A stretch of 11,537 nucleotides of DNA, taken from assembly GCA_035552095.1 (NCBI GenBank), contig DASZMA010000171.1:1-11537 (forward strand), given 5' to 3'. The notes beneath the pieces were generated by a model. It did not search any database and was not told the origin of the DNA. It saw nothing but the letters and a program-made list of their open reading frames with translations. Origin of the DNA: Bog-473 sp035552095. Lineage in GTDB: Bacteria; Actinomycetota; Acidimicrobiia; Acidimicrobiales; RAAP-2. How positions within the stretch are numbered: the first letter of the stretch is position 1; each line of letters opens with the position of its first letter. Shown here in pieces: positions 1-6,214 of this stretch. The position numbers and the translations under genes are program-made.

Positions 1-284
1 TCGTGGTGAGGGATAACGGCGGTCGTCCCTGCATTATTGACCAGCGTGTCGAGCCGGCCCCAGCGGTCCAGGGCGGCATCAACCAGCGCCTGGGCAGCCG
101 TCGGATCGGTGATATCGCCCTGCACGTAGCAGGCGTCGGGCAGAGCGGCCGCGACGGCTTGGCCCTCGGCCACGGAGTGCGCCGAGTTGACCACGACCTT
201 GGCCCCGGTGTCAGCGAAGGCGCGGGCCACGGCGGCCCCGATGCCGCTGGAGGAGCCGGTGACCAGGACAACGTGGTCGCTCAC
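1..284 (-). CDS. Short-chain dehydrogenase/reductase (SDR), partial: N-terminal part only
   Basis: This is the first 94 codons of an NAD(P)-dependent oxidoreductase; the 3' part lies beyond the left edge. Reading from GTG at 284-282, the protein begins MSDHVVLVTGSSSGIG. That gives the first beta strand and the TGxxxGIG dinucleotide-binding loop (about residues 9-16) of classical SDRs. GDITD near residue 57 is the usual acidic loop contacting adenine, and LVNNAG near residue 84 is the NNAG motif that closes the Rossmann core. The catalytic Ser/Tyr/Lys region is outside the window, so substrate cannot be inferred. Its start overlaps the stop of the upstream epimerase gene by four bases (GTGA), so the two are almost certainly one translationally coupled operon. 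Pairing with an aldose epimerase could point to a sugar or polyol substrate, but that is only inference. The family call is very secure; the function is not. Confidence 0.9.
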   Translation of the reverse strand, partial: MSDHVVLVTGSSSGIGAAVARAFADTGAKVVVNSAHSVAEGQAVAAALPDACYVQGDITDPTAAQALVDAALDRWGRLDTLVNNAGTTAVIPHH

Positions 285-1225
285 CGAGGCACCAGGCCCC
301 AGCTGCCCGTCCACTCCTGATCCGGTTGGAGGGTGATCAGGTCCTGGCCGCTGCGCAGCGCATTGGGCGGGCACGTCATGGGCTCAATGGCCACCGCCCG
401 GCGGCGGCGGGACAACTCGCCCAGCGTGTCGCCCGTGTAGACCATCAGGTAGCCGAACCCCTGATCGGCCCAGAGCGACGCTCCGCTGGCCCCACCCGGC
501 GCGTCGAGGCTGGCCCAGGCCCGGCCCTCGCTGTCACGCTGGAGGGTGGTGAACGCCGTATCGAGCACGGTGGGGCCGATGAAGCGGGCGGTGGTGAAGT
601 CCCGCTCGGTACCGGCCACCGCGGTGAGGCCGCCGGTGGGTAGCCCCCGGTCGTCGACATCCAGGGTGGCGCCCGCCGGCAGGTGCAAAATGGCCCCGTC
701 GACCGTCTCGGGGCCGGCGGTGAGGTAGGGGTGGAAGCCCAGTCCGAACGGGACCGGGCCCTCTTCCAGACTGCGGGCCCTGGTCGTGACCACCAGACCC
801 TCCCGACCAACGTGGTACTCGATCTCCATCAGGAGGGAGAACGGGTAGCCCGGTGAGGGATGGAGCTGGAGTCGCAATGACAGTTGATTCTGGTGCCGGG
901 TCTGCAGGGTCCACGGCAACCACCGCACCAGGCCGTGGATGGCGTTGTGGCGCTCCGGCTCATCGAGCGCGGCCTGGGCCTGGACCCCGTTGAACTCAAA
1001 GCGGCCATCGGCCAACCGGTTGGGCCAGGGGGCGAGCACCTGCCCCCGGCCGCTGTGGGACCACTCATTGGAGCCGAAGCCGTCAACGACAGGGTGGGCG
1101 CCGACGTTGTAGGACCGCAAGGTGGCGCCCACTTCGCAGATCACCACCTCTTGGTCCCCGTGGCCGATGCGCCACTGCTGGCCGGTGGGGGACGCCACCG
1201 AGATGCGGGGGGTAGAGGGGGTCAT
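281..1225 (-). CDS. Aldose 1-epimerase (GalM-like) family protein
   Basis: A 314-residue protein of the galactose mutarotase-like beta-sandwich family, which interconverts alpha and beta anomers of free aldoses or acts on related sugars. Visible family motifs are APWPNR (65-70), HGLVRW (97-102, first conserved His), GFHPYL (163-168, with His165 as the expected acid) and the C-terminal AIEPMTCPPNAL (279-290), where Glu281 is the expected catalytic base. Length is typical and there is no signal peptide, so it should be cytoplasmic. The ATG at 1225-1223 is chosen because the protein's beta-strand pattern begins directly after it. No strong Shine-Dalgarno precedes it. It is the first gene of a minus-strand pair and overlaps the downstream SDR by four bases. 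The family also includes glucose-6-phosphate epimerases and uncharacterised members, so the exact sugar is open. Confidence 0.9.
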   Translation of the reverse strand: MTPSTPRISVASPTGQQWRIGHGDQEVVICEVGATLRSYNVGAHPVVDGFGSNEWSHSGRGQVLAPWPNRLADGRFEFNGVQAQAALDEPERHNAIHGLVRWLPWTLQTRHQNQLSLRLQLHPSPGYPFSLLMEIEYHVGREGLVVTTRARSLEEGPVPFGLGFHPYLTAGPETVDGAILHLPAGATLDVDDRGLPTGGLTAVAGTERDFTTARFIGPTVLDTAFTTLQRDSEGRAWASLDAPGGASGASLWADQGFGYLMVYTGDTLGELSRRRRAVAIEPMTCPPNALRSGQDLITLQPDQEWTGSWGLVPR

Positions 1226-1263
1226 GGCGAGTGAATTGAAGCAGACCCGTGACCTGGGGTGGT

Positions 1264-1299
1264 GGTTGGGTCCCGGTTGGGTCCCGGTTGGGTCCCGGT
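1264..1299. repeat. Three tandem copies of an 11-bp unit, plus 3 bases
   Basis: The unit GGTTGGGTCCC occurs three times without mismatch (1264-1296), followed by GGT starting a fourth copy. It lies in the 174-base region between the divergent epimerase and surE genes. An 11-base period is close to one helical turn, so the copies face the same side of the DNA. It may be an array of protein-binding sites or just replication slippage; the sequence does not decide. Confidence 0.9.
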
Positions 1300-1316
1300 G
1301 ACGGCCCGGTTACCGG
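1295..1316. promoter_or_regulatory. Inverted repeat/hairpin in the epimerase-surE intergenic region
   Basis: CCGGTGAC (1295-1302) and GTTACCGG (1309-1316) form an 8-bp stem with one G-T pair around a 6-base loop. The left arm begins inside the third copy of the 11-bp tandem repeat. There is no T-run after it on either strand and both flanking genes point away, so a terminator is unlikely. A dyad operator for the divergent promoters is more plausible. No regulator gene is adjacent. Confidence 0.4.
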
Positions 1317-1385
1317 CCGGCAAACTGTTGACGAACAGCCGGTGATGGACCAGGCGACCGGTCGAGATGCCCTCCTGGCGAGCAG

Positions 1386-1391
1386 TATCGT
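1386..1391 (+). promoter_or_regulatory. Candidate -10 element of a leaderless surE transcript
   Basis: TATCGT matches the TANNNT form of the actinobacterial -10 and ends 8 bases before the GTG at 1400. Transcription would therefore begin at or next to the start codon. No convincing -35 was seen. It favours GTG 1400 over the upstream in-frame ATG at 1367. Confidence 0.45.
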
Positions 1392-1399
1392 GCGATCAC

Positions 1400-2332
1400 G
1401 TGAGGGTACTGGTGACGAATGACGATGGGGTCGGTGCTCCGGGCTTAGCCGCACTGACCAGGGCGCTCGTCGGTTGGGCCGACGCTTCGGCCGCCTCGGG
1501 CGGCCCCCGGCACGAGATCGTGGTGGTGGCCCCCAGCACGAACTACAGCGGCGCCGGCGCCGCCGTGGGCTCGGTCGACGACCGGACGACCATCACCTAC
1601 CAGCGGGCCACCGTGAGCGGGGCCGAAGGGGTCGAGGCGTACGGGCTCGACGCCTCGCCCGCACTCTCGGTCATCGCCGGCGCCCTCGGAGCCGTCGGGC
1701 CCAAACCCGACCTGGTCCTCTCCGGCATCAATCACGGCGTCAACGTGGGACGCTCGATCCTGCACTCAGGAACGGTGGGAGCGGCCCTGACCGCGTCCCA
1801 ATTGGGCATCAGCGCCCTGGCCGTCTCGCTGCGGGCCGGGGTCACCCCGGACCCCTGGGAGTCGGCCGCCGACCTGGCCGTCTCGCTCATCCCGATCCTG
1901 GCCGGTGCCCCGGTGCGCACCGTCCTCAACTTGAACGTGCCGGCCCTCCCCCTCGGCGAGATCCGCGGGCTGCGCTGGGCCCGGGTCAGTGGGGCTGGGC
2001 TGATTAAGGCGGCGACCGGGGCCGGAGCCTGGGAGTCACCCAACCGGCCCGAGATGGAAGGGCCGGCCGCGGCCGAAGGGTCCCGGGCGTTCATTGAGCG
2101 GGCGGGGGGTCCGGGTGAGAAGGGTGAGATCGTCCTCACCGTCGGCTCGCCCTTCCCGCACCAGGGTGATGCCGACCTGGCCGACGCTACCGAGGACGCC
2201 ACCCTGGTGGCCCAGGGCTATGCCGCGCTGACAGCGCTACGCGGGCCCCGGGCCGAGGACGACGCCGAGCTCATCGGCCTGCTGGATGGTGGCCTGGCGG
2301 CCGCCCTGGCGCCACTGGGCCTCTCGGCCTGA
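1400..2332 (+). CDS. surE: 5'/3'-nucleotidase SurE
   Basis: SurE is a metal-dependent phosphatase that removes phosphate from nucleoside 5'- and 3'-monophosphates in the cytoplasm. From GTG 1400 the 310-residue protein opens MRVLVTNDDG, the family's hallmark N-terminus. Asp8 and Asp9, Ser50 in NYSG, and Asn111 in SGINHGVNVG sit where the family's metal ligands are expected. HSGTVGAA (122-129) is the next conserved block and the C-terminal DATLVAQGYAALT region is also typical. An in-frame ATG at 1367 would add 11 residues (MPSWRAVSCDH) that do not belong to the family, so I prefer GTG 1400, supported by a TANNNT box 8 bases upstream. At 310 residues it is somewhat longer than most SurE proteins (about 250), with extra sequence around residues 200-245. 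It converges with the ArfB-like gene and appears monocistronic. Confidence 0.93.
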   Translation: MRVLVTNDDGVGAPGLAALTRALVGWADASAASGGPRHEIVVVAPSTNYSGAGAAVGSVDDRTTITYQRATVSGAEGVEAYGLDASPALSVIAGALGAVGPKPDLVLSGINHGVNVGRSILHSGTVGAALTASQLGISALAVSLRAGVTPDPWESAADLAVSLIPILAGAPVRTVLNLNVPALPLGEIRGLRWARVSGAGLIKAATGAGAWESPNRPEMEGPAAAEGSRAFIERAGGPGEKGEIVLTVGSPFPHQGDADLADATEDATLVAQGYAALTALRGPRAEDDAELIGLLDGGLAAALAPLGLSA

Positions 2333-2370
2333 GCCAGCCTGCCTGCTCAAAACCGGTCAGTCTGAACTCG

Positions 2371-2841
2371 TCAGTCGTCGTCGGTGGGCTCCCGCCGACG
2401 GGCCTTCGTCTCGGAGCGGCGGCGCTTCGCTTCGACCCGGCGGACCTGGGAGCCCTTGGTGGGCTTGGTCGGCCGCCGGGTGGGGTCGACCCGCAAACCG
2501 TCGGCCACCTTGACCGCCAGGCGCTCCAGCGCCAGCTGGCGGTTGCGCGCCTGAGACCGCGAGTCCGCCGCGGCGGCCCGCACGACGGGGCCGTAGCGCT
2601 CCATCAGGCGGGCCCGTTGGCGTGGGCCCAGGACGCCTGAGCTCATGACCTCGAATTGGACCTCGACCCGGCTGAGGGTCCGGTTGGCGTGCTGCCCGCC
2701 CGGGCCACCCGACGTGGTGGCGCGCCAGGTGATCTCGCTCATGGGGATGGCCAGCGCCTTGTGGACGCGCAGCGCGGCTCCAGGTACCTCGGTCTGATCG
2801 CCACCACCGGCAGCATCGGCCCCGGGATCGTCATCGGCCAC
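2371..2841 (-). CDS. arfB: ArfB-like peptidyl-tRNA hydrolase (class I release factor domain)
   Basis: ArfB (YaeJ) rescues ribosomes stalled on mRNAs lacking a stop codon by hydrolysing peptidyl-tRNA in the A site. The catalytic GGQ is at residues 48-50 within SGGPGGQHAN, preceded by the family-like segment LRVHKALAIPMSEITWR (24-40). The protein ends in a Lys/Arg-rich tail (about 122-151), matching the ArfB tail that enters the empty mRNA channel. There is no codon-recognition domain, so it is not a full RF1/RF2. The chosen GTG (2841-2839) gives 156 residues and follows TACGCT with a 6-base spacer. A longer frame starting at ATG 2892 would overlap the divergent aldo-keto reductase and adds unlikely sequence. 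ATG 2742 would cut off conserved residues. Family is clear; the exact start is moderately sure. Confidence 0.88.
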   Translation of the reverse strand: MADDDPGADAAGGGDQTEVPGAALRVHKALAIPMSEITWRATTSGGPGGQHANRTLSRVEVQFEVMSSGVLGPRQRARLMERYGPVVRAAAADSRSQARNRQLALERLAVKVADGLRVDPTRRPTKPTKGSQVRRVEAKRRRSETKARRREPTDDD

Positions 2842-2847
2842 CGACCG

Positions 2848-2853
2848 AGCGTA
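2848..2853 (-). promoter_or_regulatory. Candidate -10 element of the ArfB-like gene
   Basis: Read on the minus strand, TACGCT ends 6 bases before the GTG at 2841, consistent with a leaderless transcript. It sits only 11 bases from the oppositely directed -10 box of the aldo-keto reductase gene, so the two promoters must share or contest the same DNA. Confidence 0.4.
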
Positions 2854-2864
2854 GAACCAACAGG

Positions 2865-2870
2865 TACAGT
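2865..2870 (+). promoter_or_regulatory. Candidate -10 element of a leaderless aldo-keto reductase transcript
   Basis: TACAGT ends 7 bases before the ATG at 2878, which would place the transcription start at the first codon. No Shine-Dalgarno is visible and no clear -35 is present. The region where a -35 would lie overlaps the start of the divergent ArfB-like gene. Confidence 0.5.
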
Positions 2871-2877
2871 CCCCGCC

Positions 2878-3873
2878 ATGGACTATCGACACCTCGGAAA
2901 CTCAGGCATGCTCGTCTCCGCGCTCTCCTACGGAAACTGGATCACCCACGGCAGCCAGATTGAAGAGGAAGCGGCGGTGGCCTGCGTCAAGGCGTCGCTG
3001 GAGGCCGGTATCACCACTTTCGACACGGCTGATGTCTACGCCTGGGGCCGAGCGGAGTCCGTGCTCGGGCGGGCGCTGCAAGGCGTCCGGCGGGATTCCA
3101 TCGAGATCTTCACCAAGGTCTACTGGCCCACCGGCTTCAACCCCAACAACCGCGGCCTGTCGCGCAAGCACATCATGGAGGCACTGCACGGCTCCCTGGA
3201 GCGGTTGCAGACCGACCATGTCGACCTGCTGCAAGCGCACCGCTACGACTACGCCACTCCCCTGGAAGAGACCTTGCGCGCCTTCGACGACCTGGTGCGC
3301 CAGGGCAAGGTGCACTACATCGGGGTCTCCGAGTGGACGGCGGAGCAGATCGCCGACGCTCTGCGCCTGGCCGACGAGATGGGCTTCGACCGCATCATCT
3401 CCAACCAACCCCAATACTCCATGCTGTGGCGGGTGATTGAGGCCGAGGTGGTGCCGCTGTGCCAGAAGGAAGGGGTGGGGCAGATCGTGTGGTCCCCGCT
3501 GGCCCAGGGCGTCCTGACCGGGAAATACCTGCCCGGGGCGGCGCCACTCGAAGGCTCCCGGGCCACCGGCGTCGAGGGCGAGGAGATGAGCTGGCTCCTG
3601 CGCGACGAGGTGCTGACGCCGGTGCAGGAATACGCCGCCCTGTGCCGTGAGGCGGGCTACACCCCGGCTTCGGTGGCCCTGGCCTGGGTGCTGCAGAACG
3701 AGAACGTGAGCAGCGCCATCGTGGGGGCTAGCCGGCCCGAACAGATCGCCGAGAACGTCAAGGCGCTCGAGGTGGTGCTCGAGCCCGACTTCGTAGCCGC
3801 CATCGAAAAGGCGCTGGAGCCCACCACGCTGTTCGACCCCGGCTTCACCATCAGCCCGGCCACCCGCCCCTGA
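2878..3873 (+). CDS. Aldo-keto reductase, Kv-beta-like subgroup
   Basis: A 331-residue NADPH-dependent oxidoreductase with the (beta/alpha)8 aldo-keto reductase fold, reducing carbonyl compounds in the cytoplasm. It opens MDYRHLGNSGM, typical of the subgroup related to potassium-channel beta subunits. The catalytic tetrad is visible: Asp49 and Tyr54 in FDTADVY, Lys80 in FTK, and His121 in LLQAHRYD. SNQPQYSMLWR (175-185) and WSPLAQGVLTGKY (205-217) are the characteristic substrate/cofactor segments. IVGASRPEQIAENVKAL (281-297) is the NADPH-binding C-terminal block. His121 matches enzymatic members; channel beta subunits usually have Asn there. The ATG at 2878 is chosen over upstream in-frame starts because homology begins exactly there. 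It converges with the SnoaL-like gene 12 bases downstream. Substrate is unknown. Confidence 0.93.
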   Translation: MDYRHLGNSGMLVSALSYGNWITHGSQIEEEAAVACVKASLEAGITTFDTADVYAWGRAESVLGRALQGVRRDSIEIFTKVYWPTGFNPNNRGLSRKHIMEALHGSLERLQTDHVDLLQAHRYDYATPLEETLRAFDDLVRQGKVHYIGVSEWTAEQIADALRLADEMGFDRIISNQPQYSMLWRVIEAEVVPLCQKEGVGQIVWSPLAQGVLTGKYLPGAAPLEGSRATGVEGEEMSWLLRDEVLTPVQEYAALCREAGYTPASVALAWVLQNENVSSAIVGASRPEQIAENVKALEVVLEPDFVAAIEKALEPTTLFDPGFTISPATRP

Positions 3874-3885
3874 CGGACGTGGGGT

Positions 3886-4353
3886 TCAGGCCCGGGCGGC
3901 GAACCGTGAACTGAACGAAATCACGGCAAGGGTGGAGTGGGTGCGGTGCTCCTCGAACACCCGCATGTAGCCAGTGTGAGCGATACGCCAGCCCTCGTCG
4001 GTCTTGACGTAGCGATCGGCGTAGAACGCGGTGCCGCCGATCTCGATGTCGGCCGCCGGCACGATGACCCGGTCCTGCAGGTACCAGGTACCGGTGGCGG
4101 TCGTGGCCGAGGTGAAGTCGATCTCGGGGTGGTGCCCGTGGTGCTCGGTCGCGATGCCGTGACTGCCCAACGCCTCGGACAGCCAGGTGACGATGGCTCG
4201 GCGCCCCTCGAGGACGGTACGGCCGTCCTCGTAGGCCGCGGTGGCGTCCTCGGTCAGCAGCCGGCCCAGCTCGTCGAACTCCTTGAGGTCGAGGGTCCGG
4301 AAATAGGCGTACTTGAGGCGGCGGATGGCCTCCAGCTCCATTGCGGTGTCCAT
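3886..4353 (-). CDS. SnoaL/NTF2-like (nuclear transport factor 2 family) protein
   Basis: A 155-residue protein of the cone-shaped NTF2/SnoaL fold, which includes steroid isomerases, dehydratases and polyketide cyclases. The family pattern is visible. An N-terminal helix runs through IRRLKYAYFRTLD, followed by FDELGRLLTEDATAAYEDGR (26-45). A His-rich stretch around HHGHHPEID (71-79) precedes the strand TATGTWYLQDR, and YADRYVKTDEGWRIAHTGYMRVFEE forms the final strands. The ATG at 4353 is supported by GAAGGGA 6 bases upstream, one of the few good Shine-Dalgarno sequences in the window; a second in-frame ATG (codon 5) is less well placed. It diverges from the Nudix gene and converges with the aldo-keto reductase. 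Members differ widely in activity, so no reaction is assigned. Confidence 0.85.
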   Translation of the reverse strand: MDTAMELEAIRRLKYAYFRTLDLKEFDELGRLLTEDATAAYEDGRTVLEGRRAIVTWLSEALGSHGIATEHHGHHPEIDFTSATTATGTWYLQDRVIVPAADIEIGGTAFYADRYVKTDEGWRIAHTGYMRVFEEHRTHSTLAVISFSSRFAARA

Positions 4354-4359
4354 GCCAGA

Positions 4360-4366
4360 TCCCTTC
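4360..4366 (-). promoter_or_regulatory. Ribosome binding site of the SnoaL-like gene
   Basis: GAAGGGA on the minus strand with a 6-base spacer to ATG 4353. It decides between the two closely spaced in-frame ATGs and contrasts with the genes here that show no Shine-Dalgarno. Confidence 0.6.
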
Positions 4367-4448
4367 GTCCGGGGGCCGGTTCCGGCCTGGGGTCAGGGTA
4401 GTAGGCCCGGCCTTTGCGGTCCGGGGCCCGCCTTGCCAGCATGCAGGG

Positions 4449-4862
4449 GTGCCATCACGCCAGCGGATCGCCGCCTACGGAGTGTGCGTCGACGCGGCGG
4501 GCCGCCTGCTCCTGGCCCGGGCCGCGCCCTCCATCAGCCTGCGCGGTCGCTGGTTCCTCCCGGGAGGCGGCGTGGACCACGGCGAATCTCCCGCCGATGC
4601 GGTCCGACGGGAGATACAGGAGGAAGCAGGCCTCACCGTCGAGCTCGGCCCACTGCTCGACGTGGTCTCCGACGTGCGCATGCTGCCCGACGAGACGTCG
4701 CTCCACACGGTGCGGGTGATCTACCGGGTGGCGTCGTGGACCGGCACACTGCGGGCCGAGACGGACGGCACGACCGATGCGGTGCGCTGGGTCCCCCGGG
4801 AGGAGCTTTCCACCTTGCCGCTGGCCTTCTATGTTGAAGACATTGTGGAGCGATTCGCGTGA
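4449..4862 (+). CDS. Nudix hydrolase
   Basis: A 137-residue cytoplasmic pyrophosphohydrolase that cleaves nucleoside diphosphates linked to another moiety. The full Nudix box GX5EX7REUXEEXGU is present: Gly40, Glu46 and then REIQEEAGL (54-62), giving the Mg-binding glutamates. The rest is a minimal single Nudix domain ending in DAVRWVPREEL, a conserved C-terminal element. The GTG at 4449 starts the protein shortly before the first beta strand (RIAAYGVCVD). An upstream in-frame ATG (4341) would overlap the divergent SnoaL gene and adds unrelated sequence. Its stop overlaps the start of ndh by four bases (GTGA), so the two are translationally coupled. Substrate (NAD(H), ADP-ribose, oxidised nucleotides) cannot be read from sequence; coupling to an NADH dehydrogenase hints at pyridine nucleotides, as inference only. 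Confidence 0.92.
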   Translation: MPSRQRIAAYGVCVDAAGRLLLARAAPSISLRGRWFLPGGGVDHGESPADAVRREIQEEAGLTVELGPLLDVVSDVRMLPDETSLHTVRVIYRVASWTGTLRAETDGTTDAVRWVPREELSTLPLAFYVEDIVERFA

Positions 4863-6178
4863 TCAACGATCAGGAGGACACCCGCCCCCACGTGGTCATC
4901 ATCGGCTGCGGGTTCGGCGGCCTCTTCGCCGCCAAGTCGCTGCGCCGGGTGCCGGTACGGGTCACCTTGATCGACCGCACGAACCATCACCTCTTCCAAC
5001 CGCTGCTCTACCAGGTGGCCACGGGCATCCTGTCGGAGGGTCAGATCGCGCCGGCCATCCGCGACGTCTTCCGCAACTACGCCTCCATGCGGGTGGTGCT
5101 GGCCGAGGTGGACAGCATCGACCCTGAGGCCCGGGAGATCCACGCCACCGAGTTCGGCCAGCCGGTGACCTTCAGCTACGACAGCCTTATCGTGGCCGGC
5201 GGCGCCGTCACCTCCTATTTCGGGCACGACGACTACCGTCGTTGGGCCTTAGGCATGAAGTCACTGGACGATGCCCTGGCCCTCCGAGGCGAGATCTTCG
5301 GCACCTTTGAGCGGGCGGAGGCCGAGGCGGACGACGTCCGCCGTAAAGAGCTGATGACCTTCGTGGTCATCGGGGGTGGCCCCACCGGCGTCGAGATGGC
5401 CGGACAGCTCAAGGAGCTGTCGCGCCGGGCCCTGGCCAGCAATTACCGGCGCATCGACCCGCGCGCCACCCGGGTGGTGTTGGCCGAAGGGGCCGATGGG
5501 CTGGTTGCCACCATGGGCCCGCGCCTGTCCAAGATGACGGCGAGGGATCTGGGGCGCATGGGCGTCGAAGTGCACCTGGGCACCATGGTCACCGGCATGG
5601 ACGAGCGCGGGGTGGACCTCACCAAGTCTGACGGTTCGACCTTGCGCATTGACGCGGCCACCAAGGTATGGGCGGCCGGGACCGGTGCCTCCCCCCTCGG
5701 TACCCACTTGGCGGAACGGACCGGGGCCGAAGTGGACCGGGCCGGGCGAGTCAAGGTGGAGCGCGACTGCTCCATCCCGGGTTACCCCGAGGTCTTCGTA
5801 GTGGGCGATCTGATGGCGCTCGACAACCTGCCCGGCGTGGCCGAGGTGGCCATGCAGTCCGGCGCCCACGCCGCTCACTCCATCCGCCGCCGGCTGCGCG
5901 GCGACACCGCCATACGGCCATTCCACTACCACGACCTGGGCACCTTGGCCGTGATCTCGCGCTTCCGGGCCGTGGCCAAAGTCGGCCCGCTCCAGGTGGG
6001 CGGTTTGCTCGGCTGGCTGCTCTGGCTGGTCGTCCATGTGACCTTCCTGACCGGCTTCAAGAACCGGTTCGGGGCCCTGGCCCGGTGGGGCGTGAGCTTC
6101 GTCGGGCGGGGACGCTACGAACGCGCCCTGACCGGGCGCTGGGCCAGGGGCCAGGACCCTCGGCCTGATTCCCCGTAG
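4859..6178 (+). CDS. ndh: Type II NADH dehydrogenase (NDH-2)
   Basis: A 439-residue single-subunit, non-proton-pumping flavoenzyme that oxidises NADH and reduces quinone at the inner face of the membrane. The FAD-binding GCGFGG (16-21) opens the first Rossmann fold, followed by the highly characteristic NHHLFQPLLYQVATG (42-56). The NADH-binding IGGGPTGVEMAG (171-182) opens the second. WAAGTGASPL (271-280), VFVVGD (312-317) and AMQSGAHAAH (331-340) complete the FAD site and quinone-side motif. A hydrophobic stretch at about 379-395 in the C-terminal region fits the membrane-anchoring part. Translation starts at GTG 4859 inside the end of the Nudix gene, with GTGGAG 8 bases upstream as Shine-Dalgarno. 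The next gene follows after 36 bases. Family assignment is firm. Confidence 0.95.
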   Translation: MINDQEDTRPHVVIIGCGFGGLFAAKSLRRVPVRVTLIDRTNHHLFQPLLYQVATGILSEGQIAPAIRDVFRNYASMRVVLAEVDSIDPEAREIHATEFGQPVTFSYDSLIVAGGAVTSYFGHDDYRRWALGMKSLDDALALRGEIFGTFERAEAEADDVRRKELMTFVVIGGGPTGVEMAGQLKELSRRALASNYRRIDPRATRVVLAEGADGLVATMGPRLSKMTARDLGRMGVEVHLGTMVTGMDERGVDLTKSDGSTLRIDAATKVWAAGTGASPLGTHLAERTGAEVDRAGRVKVERDCSIPGYPEVFVVGDLMALDNLPGVAEVAMQSGAHAAHSIRRRLRGDTAIRPFHYHDLGTLAVISRFRAVAKVGPLQVGGLLGWLLWLVVHVTFLTGFKNRFGALARWGVSFVGRGRYERALTGRWARGQDPRPDSP

Positions 6179-6202
6179 GCTCGCCCGAAAACGACGACTG
6201 CC

Positions 6203-6207
6203 GAGGA
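6203..6207 (+). promoter_or_regulatory. Ribosome binding site of the acyl-CoA dehydrogenase gene
   Basis: GAGGA with a 7-base spacer before ATG 6215. It shows that the gene can be translated independently in the otherwise tightly packed plus-strand unit and supports this start. Confidence 0.6.
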
Positions 6208-6214
6208 CGACGCC

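Noticed and set aside
3..643. Plus-strand frames opposite the SDR and the epimerase
   Set aside because: The minus-strand genes carry clear motifs and overlap by the coupling sequence GTGA; the plus-strand products are Gly/Arg/Val-rich with no family signal.
1328..1333. TTGACG as a -35 element for surE
   Set aside because: No -10-like hexamer lies 16-19 bases downstream; the TATCGT box is more than 50 bases away.
2330..2349. TGAGC...GCTCA hairpin between surE and the ArfB-like gene as a terminator
   Set aside because: Only a 5-bp stem with a 10-base loop and no T-run downstream on either strand.
2656..2877. Upstream in-frame extension of the aldo-keto reductase
   Set aside because: It would overlap the ArfB-like gene, and homology to the family begins at ATG 2878, which has a leaderless-type -10 box.
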